Positions 1 to 5,277 of a stretch of 5,354 nucleotides of DNA are shown one piece after another (the first letter of the stretch is position 1; each line of letters begins with the position of its first letter). Position numbers and translations under genes: made by a program. The notes beneath the pieces are model-generated. The model was not told the origin of the DNA. It saw only the letters and a list, made by a program, of their open reading frames with translations, and ran no database searches. Origin of the DNA: Candidatus Poseidoniaceae archaeon (lineage in GTDB: Archaea > Thermoplasmatota > Poseidoniia > Poseidoniales > Poseidoniaceae); assembly GCA_022425585.1 (NCBI GenBank), contig JAKMFF010000200.1:1-5354 (forward strand), read 5' to 3'.

Positions 1-932
1 CTGACACACTTTCCAACATGGGAGCAGAAGCCAGTCCAGCATTACAAAAAGGTGAAATTCCAGCCGATTTCCACGCGAAGTTCCAGTCAGTATTGGCACC
101 TTTGGGAACACCTGCTGACTGTACTCAATTAATTCACTCTCAAAGAGAAGTAAAATCTTCTTGGGAGTTAGCTATGATGCGAGAGGGGGCTTTAGTGCAA
201 CAAGCAATGTTCGACTCAGTTAGCAATGAAATTGCCGCAGGCAAAAACGAATTGGAACTGGTTGCCGCTGCTGAAGCAATTAGTAGAGAAAGCGGATTTG
301 GCGGTAATATCCAAATGCGCCGCTTTCCATTACAATGTGACAGAGCCGTAATAGTTTCAGGCAGAGCAGGAGGAATTCCGTCGTTTTTTGATTCAGCAAT
401 AGGCGGCACTGGCCCTCATCCGTTAGCCGGAATGGGTTCAGGATTCAATAAGGTACGAGAACACCAACCCATCTTGGTTGACCTTGTTCATGCTCACAGA
501 GGCTATGTTGTTGATGCTACTAGAATGTTTAGCGTTGGAAAATTAGATGATATTTGGTTGCAGAGACTAGACGATATGGTTGAAGTCAGTGACAAGGTTG
601 TGAATTCACTTGGCCGTGGAGATGATTGTTCAAAAGCATGGGAAGTCGGCTCACAATTAGCCATCAATATGGGTCATAGCGAACATTTGATGGGCATGAG
701 TCCAGACCAAAGCAAGTTCTTAGGCCATTCAGTTGGTTTACAATTAGATGAATCTCCTGTTGTCGCCCAAGGCTTTGATCGACCATTACCGAATAATGGG
801 GTCATGGCCATTGAGCCAAAACTGGTCTTTACAGAAGGCAGCATTGGTATTGAAGATACTTGGTTAAAGACAGAAAACGGATTAGAGCGCCTAACATTAA
901 CTGGTAATACTGAATGGCTAACTAATTGCTAA
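1..932 (+). CDS. M24 family metallopeptidase (Xaa-Pro aminopeptidase/dipeptidase type), 5'-truncated by window edge
   Basis: This is the C-terminal part of a pita-bread-fold peptidase, a cytosolic enzyme family that usually removes residues next to proline using two metal ions. The frame is open to the left edge (codons from base 3, no stop), and only about 40 residues precede the catalytic domain, so most of the usual N-terminal domain lies outside the window; the ATG at 18 is probably internal. Numbering from that ATG, the five metal ligands are all present: D155 (ILVDLV) and D166 (VVDATRMF) with the usual 11-residue spacing, H237 (GHSVGL), E266 (AIEPKL) and E279 (GIEDTW). The stretch IVSGRAGGIPSFFDS resembles an M24 branch with an SG...PS..D motif ahead of the first Asp. 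Position 244 is Asp (GLQLDESP), where classical prolidases have His. Substrate cannot be read from the sequence. The stop is 31 bp before the histone-fold gene on the same strand. Confidence 0.9.
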   Translation, partial: DTLSNMGAEASPALQKGEIPADFHAKFQSVLAPLGTPADCTQLIHSQREVKSSWELAMMREGALVQQAMFDSVSNEIAAGKNELELVAAAEAISRESGFGGNIQMRRFPLQCDRAVIVSGRAGGIPSFFDSAIGGTGPHPLAGMGSGFNKVREHQPILVDLVHAHRGYVVDATRMFSVGKLDDIWLQRLDDMVEVSDKVVNSLGRGDDCSKAWEVGSQLAINMGHSEHLMGMSPDQSKFLGHSVGLQLDESPVVAQGFDRPLPNNGVMAIEPKLVFTEGSIGIEDTWLKTENGLERLTLTGNTEWLTNC

Positions 933-938
933 TAATGA
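924..938 (+). promoter_or_regulatory. Possible TATA-like element for the histone-fold gene
   Basis: An AT-rich stretch (AATTGCTAATAATGA) spans the end of the M24 gene and the start of the 31-bp gap. Its centre lies about 30 bp before ATG 964, which would give a leaderless or nearly leaderless transcript and would fit the absence of a Shine-Dalgarno sequence there. It is not a strong TATA consensus, and read-through from the M24 gene is equally possible. Confidence 0.2.
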
Positions 939-963
939 AAAGCATCCAATGTAAGGCCCTCAT

Positions 964-1752
964 ATGCCGGCTAAACCATATTCCTCTGGTCACATCGGAG
1001 CAGTTGCTGCTAATTTCACGCAAATGCGTTTATCCGGTGCGGTAAAAGAACAACTAGTTGCTTTATTGTGTGAGGAATTAGACCGGTTAGTACCAACAAT
1101 GGAATCAGAAACTCTAGCCCAAGATCCAGAAAGAAAAACATTGGACGACCCCAACCGCACACGATTAAATTACAATCGAACTAGAGAGTTAATGATTGAT
1201 AGAATCAGTAGTATTGATTCTGTTGGCTCTGCCGCAGTCCAAGCAGGGATTGAACATGTTGAGACTCATTTGGCTAAGATTTTGAAACACGCAGAGGCAG
1301 CAGCAGAAAAAGACCGAGTTGCCACAATTAAGCCGAGACATCTGGAAATTGCTGTGTCTGGAATGGGCCTCAATTCTGATGATGAGGAAGAAGAGATTGA
1401 CACAATCGAAGAATCTGAAACCTTGATAGTTGGCCAAGGAGGCGGCGTATTAACCCGTTCTTCATTGCTTTCTTTGGCTAGGACACACGCTAAAATGCCA
1501 GTCACGGATGATGCAATTGAAGAATTAATCGACACCTATTACATGGTAGTTGAAAAATTAGAATCAGACATCAGAAGTCACGCACAACTTGGCGGCAACC
1601 CGGTTCAATTCATCGAATCAATCAACCGAATGAAGACTTTAATGTCACTTGGCTGGATGCGCTCAATGCTAATTAAAGCCGCTACGAATGCTCGTGAGCG
1701 AGGCTACAAGCGTATTGATATCGAGCAAATAGTACACTTAGACCCTTATTGA
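964..1752 (+). CDS. Multi-histone-fold protein (tandem archaeal-type histone domains, acidic linker)
   Basis: Probable DNA-binding or chromatin protein of 262 residues, about four times a normal archaeal histone (66-70). I aligned it by eye with HMfB from memory. Unit A (residues 10-70) aligns without gaps from the IG of helix 1 through helix 2, and keeps the loop-1 arginine (R22 in MRLS). Unit B (72-133) aligns without gaps over 45 residues (V87-V131), with TIK at 121-123 matching the loop-2 TIK and LEIAV matching IELAV. Residues 138-152 form a very acidic linker (DDEEEE core). Unit C (165-225) has VTDDA at 180-184, like the VSDDA of HMfB, followed by a long helix 2. Unit D keeps only helix 2, loop 2 and helix 3 (ARERGYKRI at 243-251) and overlaps C, so the second half is compressed or degenerate. 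The R-D clamp is missing in B (V119/H126). No strong Shine-Dalgarno is seen before ATG 964. The fold call is good; the function is inferred. Confidence 0.8.
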   Translation: MPAKPYSSGHIGAVAANFTQMRLSGAVKEQLVALLCEELDRLVPTMESETLAQDPERKTLDDPNRTRLNYNRTRELMIDRISSIDSVGSAAVQAGIEHVETHLAKILKHAEAAAEKDRVATIKPRHLEIAVSGMGLNSDDEEEEIDTIEESETLIVGQGGGVLTRSSLLSLARTHAKMPVTDDAIEELIDTYYMVVEKLESDIRSHAQLGGNPVQFIESINRMKTLMSLGWMRSMLIKAATNARERGYKRIDIEQIVHLDPY

Positions 1753-1767
1753 AAATCAGTGCATTTG

Positions 1768-1776
1768 TTAAAATAC
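1768..1776 (+). promoter_or_regulatory. TATA-like box of the peroxiredoxin gene
   Basis: TTAAAATAC is the most A/T-rich stretch in the gap after the histone-fold gene. An archaeal start site about 26 bp downstream of its centre would fall near 1798, just ahead of the ribosome binding site and about 12 nt before ATG 1811. This placement would leave the earlier in-frame ATG at 1784 untranscribed. Confidence 0.4.
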
Positions 1777-1799
1777 TTCTTTCATGAGGTCGACAGAAA

Positions 1800-1804
1800 G
1801 AGGT
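1800..1804 (+). promoter_or_regulatory. Shine-Dalgarno site that fixes the peroxiredoxin start
   Basis: GAGGT (within AAAGAGGT) is followed by a 6-nt spacer and ATG 1811. The alternative in-frame ATG at 1784 has only a pyrimidine-rich stretch (ACTTCTTTC) in front of it. Taken with the family N-terminus, this selects 1811 as the start. Confidence 0.7.
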
Positions 1805-1810
1805 CTTACC

Positions 1811-2272
1811 ATGATAGGAGAAGCAGCACCAGAATTTACTTTAAAAAACACATCAAAAGAAGCAGTCTCGTTAGCAGATTACCGAGGCAAAACCGTAGTC
1901 ATCGCATTTTATCCAGGCGCTTTTACTGGTGTTTGTGATAAGGAAATGTGTGCTTTTCAAGATAACCTTGCTAAACTTAACGGTTCATCTGCTACCGTTA
2001 TTGGTATCAGTGTTGACTCACCGTGGGCTAATGCAGAATTTGCTAGAAAGTACAACCTAGAGTTCGAATTATTATCTGATTTAGACCGCACTGTGGTTGA
2101 GGCTTATGATGCCAAGTTTGTTGGCCTTGGTGGACTGGAAGGCTATGTTTCGGCTAATAGGGTCGTCATTGTAGTTGACAAAGAGGGCTTAGTCCAACAC
2201 CGCTGGGTTGCTGAAAATCCTGGTGTTGAGCCAGATTATGATGTCATTGTTACTCTGGCAGAATCTCTTTGA
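1811..2272 (+). CDS. Peroxiredoxin, Bcp/PrxQ-like (thiol peroxidase)
   Basis: Cytosolic thiol peroxidase that reduces hydrogen peroxide and organic hydroperoxides, normally recycled by thioredoxin-like donors. The protein is 153 residues from ATG 1811, typical for Bcp/PrxQ. It opens with MIGEAAPEFTL, the usual peroxiredoxin start. The active-site signature YPGAFTGVC gives P35, T39 and peroxidatic C42. C47 follows with a C-x4-C spacing, the position of the resolving cysteine in atypical 2-Cys Bcp/PrxQ enzymes. R117 (SANRVVIVVD) is the conserved arginine that lowers the thiol pKa. A start at 1784 would add nine residues (MRSTERGLT) not expected for the family. A TATA-like box and a good Shine-Dalgarno precede 1811, and the membrane protein gene follows 31 bp later, probably in the same transcript. 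An AhpE-like 1-Cys enzyme is the main alternative, but C47 argues against it. Confidence 0.93.
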   Translation: MIGEAAPEFTLKNTSKEAVSLADYRGKTVVIAFYPGAFTGVCDKEMCAFQDNLAKLNGSSATVIGISVDSPWANAEFARKYNLEFELLSDLDRTVVEAYDAKFVGLGGLEGYVSANRVVIVVDKEGLVQHRWVAENPGVEPDYDVIVTLAESL

Positions 2273-2290
2273 GACAGAGTATTAGCCTCA

Positions 2291-2295
2291 AAGGA
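2291..2295 (+). promoter_or_regulatory. Shine-Dalgarno site of the membrane protein gene
   Basis: AAGGA sits 8 nt before ATG 2304 and supports that start codon. No convincing separate promoter is visible in the 31-bp gap after the peroxiredoxin gene, which suggests co-transcription. Confidence 0.55.
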
Positions 2296-2303
2296 CTGAT
2301 TGG

Positions 2304-3128
2304 ATGGTTAACTCGACAATCATTCTATACGCTTTTTTTGCTGGCTTTGTAGCAATTTTAGTCACCGTTTCAATCGAGAAATTTGGCGGCTTTATTGGCG
2401 GAGTGTTAGGTACAGTACCATCAACGATAATTCCGGCTGCGGCGGGAGTTTATGCTATTGATGGAGGCGAGTCACTAAGGTCTAGTATGTCTGTAGTGCC
2501 GCTTGGTATGTTGATTAATGGTCTGTTTCTTGGAGTATGGATATTGCTGCCAAATCAAATCAAGCAAGAAAAACTCAAATTGCCACTTACAATAATTGCC
2601 TCACTATCAACTTGGGCAATTCTTGCTTGGTGTGGTTTAATGATTGCCAGAAATGCAACAGATGGCCTAGTTAGTGAATTACAGTTTGCCATAACTGGTT
2701 TAGTAGCCTTAGCAATACTGGCTTTCTTGTTCAATATAAAGAATAGAGAGGCACCTGGAGGCAGTAATAAAGTTCCGTTAATGATTCTTTCAATGCGAGG
2801 TATCGCCGCTGGACTAGCCATTGGTGCTTGTCTTGTATTAGCCGATAGTGGTTTGCCATTTATTGCTGGGCTAGCCAGCGCATTTCCGGCTATTTTTCTA
2901 ACTAGTATGGTCGCACTGTGGGTTTCTCAAGGCCCGCAAGTGCCCCAGGGTGCTGCAGCACCAATGATGCTTGGAGGAGCTAGCGTTTCAGTATACGCAA
3001 TCATTGCGATATGGTCATTACCTGAATTTGGCGTTGTGCTCGGTTCGGTTATTGCTTGGTTTGCCTCGGTAATTCTTTGGACATTACCTGCTTTTACCTT
3101 ACTTAGGCGCCATCGATTAGCCGCCTAG
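2304..3128 (+). CDS. Polytopic membrane protein with internal duplication, function unknown
   Basis: I do not recognise the family. The 274-residue protein is almost entirely hydrophobic, with about eight or nine likely membrane spans (roughly 5-24, 29-52, 64-83, 94-114, 126-145, 165-181, 186-206, 219-237, 242-266), no obvious cleaved signal peptide and a basic C-terminus (LLRRHRLAA). Residues 28-68 and 184-224 align without gaps at an offset of 156: shared FI (30/186), G33/G189, P39/P195, an aromatic at 50/206, G54/G210 and LG at 67-68/223-224. Conserved Pro and Gly in paired spans, such as VPSTIIP and FPAIFLTS, look more like a transporter or permease core than a structural protein. Span 6 is preceded by the loop NREAPGGSNK. 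There are no ATP-binding or redox motifs. The gene follows the peroxiredoxin by 31 bp and converges on xseB. A link to redox metabolism is only positional. Confidence 0.85.
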   Translation: MVNSTIILYAFFAGFVAILVTVSIEKFGGFIGGVLGTVPSTIIPAAAGVYAIDGGESLRSSMSVVPLGMLINGLFLGVWILLPNQIKQEKLKLPLTIIASLSTWAILAWCGLMIARNATDGLVSELQFAITGLVALAILAFLFNIKNREAPGGSNKVPLMILSMRGIAAGLAIGACLVLADSGLPFIAGLASAFPAIFLTSMVALWVSQGPQVPQGAAAPMMLGGASVSVYAIIAIWSLPEFGVVLGSVIAWFASVILWTLPAFTLLRRHRLAA

Positions 3129-3161
3129 AAAGCCAGTATGGCTAGGTATAGAATTATTGGT

Positions 3162-3374
3162 CTATTCAGACAATTTCTCTTCTATCTCAGAGAGCCGCAT
3201 CTCGTTTAGACGCCCTTCTGCACTGGCTAATTCTTGTTGACAGAATTCTAACAGTTTAGCTCCTTCCTCATATAATTTCAAGGTCTCATCCAATGCTATT
3301 CCACCGCGCTCTAAATCTGCAACAATTTCTTCTAAACGCTTAATTGCAATACTATAACTCATTTCTTCACTCAT
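3162..3374 (-). CDS. xseB: Exodeoxyribonuclease VII small subunit
   Basis: Small subunit of ExoVII, the cytosolic nuclease that degrades single-stranded DNA to oligonucleotides; several XseB copies bind one XseA. From ATG 3374 the protein has 70 residues, normal for the family. The family pattern is clear: LEEIVADLERG (14-24), LDETLKLYEEG (28-38), LLEFCQQEL (41-49) and AEGRL (52-56), which form two helices of a coiled-coil hairpin. The frame is open further upstream to a GTG at 3383. I chose ATG 3374 because it gives a family-like N-terminus and only an 8-nt overlap with xseA; ATG 3362 is a third option. The overlap indicates translational coupling with xseA. The stop lies 33 bp from the end of the convergent membrane protein gene. 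Identity is near certain; the start is not. Confidence 0.93.
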   Translation of the reverse strand: MSEEMSYSIAIKRLEEIVADLERGGIALDETLKLYEEGAKLLEFCQQELASAEGRLNEMRLSEIEEKLSE

Positions 3375-4698
3375 CTTTTCCACTCTCTTTGGTTATTTCT
3401 TCAACTGTAGCCTTAGCAGTTCCATCCGCTAATGCAAGAATTATATTTTGACCTTTATTCAAGTCATCAGTTCTCGAGATAATTTGGCCTTGTTCATTTG
3501 AAATCATACTATATCCTCGCTGTAACACATTGTTTGGATGAGCCGAATTAAGTGAGGATGCAAAAACAGCAAGTTTGGTTTTCTCTGCAGCAATACTTTG
3601 TTGTGCTGCTAGCACCATGATATTGCCTAAAGATGCTAATTTCTGCTTTGATTGACCAAACTTATTCATCACCGCAGTTGTTAACCTGTTTGATAGTTCA
3701 GTAATCTGTTGGTTGGCATTGTATACCCCTTGAAGTGGCGCATTGAGCAATCTGGATTGCAATAGAAGTAGGTTATTGCGCCAATCGACAAATAATCTTG
3801 TTGTTGCATCAGTGATGCGGAGTTCAAAGTTGAGCATCATCATTTGATGTTGATCAAATTCAGGAACTAAACGCTCTATTGCATTAGAAGGAGTTGATGC
3901 CCTCAAGTCAGCTACTAAATCAGCTACTAACATGTCTGACTCGTGTCCAACAGCAGAGATAACGGGTACTGCTGAAGCAATTATCGCTCTGGCAACCGGC
4001 TCAAGATTAAACGCCCACAAATCTTCAGGAGACCCACCACCCCTTCCAACTATTATCACATCAACAGGTGGTTGATTAAGCCGTTTCGCGACCTCAATTT
4101 CGGCCAACTTACCTGCGGCAAGAATCCCTCTGACAATTTCATTAGGAGCAGAATTCCCTTGAACAGTAACTCCGATGACCGTTCTTCGAATTCCAGGCCA
4201 TCGGTTTTCGGCTAATCTATTCATATCAGCCAGTGCTGCTGAGCCAACACCAGTGATTATTGCTATGTGTTTTGGAATTGCTGGTAGAGCCATTCTAGGG
4301 CGATCTAACATTCCTTCCGACCGCAGCAATTCAATCAACTGCTTGCGCTGTTCTTCAAGAACTCCAAGCTTGTTAATCGGCTCGATTCGGTTAACGGTTA
4401 ATTGTATTCTTCCAGCCTTGGCATAGAGGTCTAAATTAGCGATAACAACAACGACACTTCCCTCGCCAATACTTGAATCAATAGTACAACGACCTTGCCA
4501 GATAACTGCACTAATTTGCCCATCAGAATCTCGCAGTGTAAAGTACGTATGACCGCTAGGGTAGGATTTCCATTGTGTTATTTCCCCTTTAATGACCTGA
4601 TTTTGAAATAAATTATCATTACGAATGGTCGACCTAATCAAATTAACAAACTGGCCCACAGGGATTGGTCCAGTAGTTAGTTCACTACCACCCCTCAT
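3367..4698 (-). CDS. xseA: Exodeoxyribonuclease VII large subunit
   Basis: Catalytic subunit of ExoVII (single-strand-specific, acts from both ends, metal-independent in the E. coli enzyme), with a role in DNA repair and recombination. At 443 residues it is full length. An N-terminal OB-fold (about 10-108) includes VIKGEITQW and SGHTYFTLRD. The catalytic core has HIAIITGVGSAALADM (144-159), VQGNSAPNEIV, VIIVGRGGGSPEDLWAFN (214-231) and ISAVGHESDMLVADLVADLR (247-266). D158, R219, H252 and D255 correspond to the residues reported as important in E. coli XseA (D155, R205, H238, D241). A long helical region (about 275-385) follows, then the family tail VLQRGYSMIS and ADGTAKATVEEI. No Shine-Dalgarno is evident before ATG 4698. 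A weak AT-rich element (ATAAATTG, near 4751-4758) could serve as a TATA box with a leader of about 30 nt. The gene overlaps xseB. ExoVII is common in bacteria and scattered in archaea, so horizontal acquisition by an ancestor is likely. Confidence 0.97.
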   Translation of the reverse strand: MRGGSELTTGPIPVGQFVNLIRSTIRNDNLFQNQVIKGEITQWKSYPSGHTYFTLRDSDGQISAVIWQGRCTIDSSIGEGSVVVVIANLDLYAKAGRIQLTVNRIEPINKLGVLEEQRKQLIELLRSEGMLDRPRMALPAIPKHIAIITGVGSAALADMNRLAENRWPGIRRTVIGVTVQGNSAPNEIVRGILAAGKLAEIEVAKRLNQPPVDVIIVGRGGGSPEDLWAFNLEPVARAIIASAVPVISAVGHESDMLVADLVADLRASTPSNAIERLVPEFDQHQMMMLNFELRITDATTRLFVDWRNNLLLLQSRLLNAPLQGVYNANQQITELSNRLTTAVMNKFGQSKQKLASLGNIMVLAAQQSIAAEKTKLAVFASSLNSAHPNNVLQRGYSMISNEQGQIISRTDDLNKGQNIILALADGTAKATVEEITKESGKDE

Positions 4699-4769
4699 AA
4701 ATCCATTAAGCAGTCACAGGTTCTTGAACATGTCCAAACAATAGCTGAATCAATTTATCGATTAGCCGA
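4699..4769. other. Intergenic gap upstream of xseA
   Basis: At 71 bp this is the longest gap in the window. It contains most of a tandem octamer (CGATTAGC then CGATTAGT, 4759-4774), the second copy of which runs over the stop codon of the small membrane protein gene, and a short inverted repeat GTTC-TT-GAAC (4720-4729). It probably carries any separate xseA promoter, but I see no strong TATA box, operator or terminator. Confidence 0.4.
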
Positions 4770-4955
4770 TTAGTCATTTTTATCTTTATTTAATTCTCGT
4801 CTTTTACGCGTTTGGAAACTTTGCCGTAACTCGACCTCATTGAGTTTTCTCCTAATTTTATTTCTTAGAAATCGTACAACAATAATCACCGCAACGATGT
4901 CAACAACCAGAATAAACCATTCAGTCGTACCCCAATTTTCAAACATAGCAATCAT
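4770..4955 (-). CDS. Small single-span membrane protein with basic tail, unknown function
   Basis: I do not recognise a family. From ATG 4955 the product has 61 residues: a short N-terminus (MIAMFENWGTTEW), one hydrophobic span (about 14-30, FILVVDIVAVIIVVRFL) and a strongly charged, mostly basic C-terminal tail of about 30 residues beginning RNKIRRK. The positive-inside rule predicts the N-terminus outside and the tail in the cytosol. The ATG overlaps the ferredoxin stop as TGATG, a classic coupling arrangement, so I prefer it to the in-frame GTG one codon upstream (4958). Overlap with a certain gene, the clean membrane segment and the charged tail argue that it is real. The context suggests that it could anchor or assist the ferredoxin or a redox partner, but that is inference. 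xseA begins 71 bp further on. Confidence 0.65.
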   Translation of the reverse strand: MIAMFENWGTTEWFILVVDIVAVIIVVRFLRNKIRRKLNEVELRQSFQTRKRRELNKDKND

Positions 4956-5266
4956 CACAATGGTGGTCGAATATCAATATCACAATCGGTAGTCGGGCAG
5001 CCAATACAACCTAAGCGAGCCTCTTGCTCTATTAGGTAATCATCAAGCCCGGGTGGGAGTATTTCAGGGACTGGAATCTTACCCCTTACCAATGTCACCA
5101 TACAAGTTCCACAGGTTCCAGAAGTGCAGTTTGTTGGCAAATTAACTCCTGCTGACTCTGCATGTTCAACTAGAGTTTCACCGATAACTAATCTGGTTTG
5201 GCCAAGTAATTTTGCCCCTTGCATAAATCTCACAAGTTTGAGCGTCTCTCCAACACTCTTTGTCAT
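4955..5266 (-). CDS. 2Fe-2S ferredoxin, plant/cyanobacterial type (Fer2 domain)
   Basis: Small one-electron carrier of 103 residues with a beta-grasp Fer2 fold. The cluster loop C47-x4-C52-x2-C55 (NCTSGTCGTC) is canonical, and C87 (LGCIGC), 31 residues after C55, is the expected fourth ligand. The upstream part LVIGETLVEHAESAGVNLP and the middle part EQEARLGC are typical of the family. C90 and C95 are additional cysteines, so the C-terminal group C87-x2-C90-x4-C95 mirrors the spacing of the first group. The start ATG 5266 has a GAGG Shine-Dalgarno 7 nt upstream, and this site overlaps a stop codon of the preceding reading frame. The stop overlaps the ATG of the small membrane protein. The electron donor and acceptor are unknown; no reductase lies in the window. 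Confidence 0.93.
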   Translation of the reverse strand: MTKSVGETLKLVRFMQGAKLLGQTRLVIGETLVEHAESAGVNLPTNCTSGTCGTCMVTLVRGKIPVPEILPPGLDDYLIEQEARLGCIGCPTTDCDIDIRPPL

Positions 5267-5273
5267 GCCATCG

Positions 5274-5277
5274 CCTC
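5274..5277 (-). promoter_or_regulatory. Shine-Dalgarno site of the ferredoxin gene, overlapping the upstream stop
   Basis: On the minus strand, TTGAGGCGATGGC precedes ATG 5266. GAGG lies 7 nt from the start and shares two bases with the TGA (5278-5276) that ends the upstream frame. This is a typical arrangement for coupled genes. An out-of-frame ATG inside the spacer ends immediately (ATG GCA TGA). Confidence 0.55.

Noticed and set aside
1384..1400. Purine-rich GATGATGAGGAAGAAGAG tract as a microsatellite or regulatory repeat
   Set aside because: It is explained by the acidic Asp/Glu codons of the linker in the histone-fold protein.
1189..1535. Two antisense frames inside the histone-fold gene (and similar frames at 140-409, 2555-2821 and 4175-4426)
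   Set aside because: They are shadows of well-supported genes, with low-complexity Ser/Ile-rich or Cys/Phe-rich translations and no initiation signals.
3112..3123. ATCGATTAGCCG occurs here and again at 4757-4768
   Set aside because: A single 12-base match within 5.3 kb is near chance expectation, and the first copy lies in coding sequence.
3130..3142. AGCC-AGTAT-GGCT hairpin in the convergent spacer as a terminator
   Set aside because: Only four base pairs and no T-tract on either strand; too weak to call a terminator, although both genes must end here.
3375..3383. GTG at 3383 as the xseB start
   Set aside because: It gives a longer overlap with xseA and three extra residues outside the family pattern; ATG 3374 is simpler.
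4720..4729. GTTC-TT-GAAC inverted repeat before xseA as an operator
   Set aside because: Arms of four bases occur by chance; there is no second copy or regulator gene nearby.
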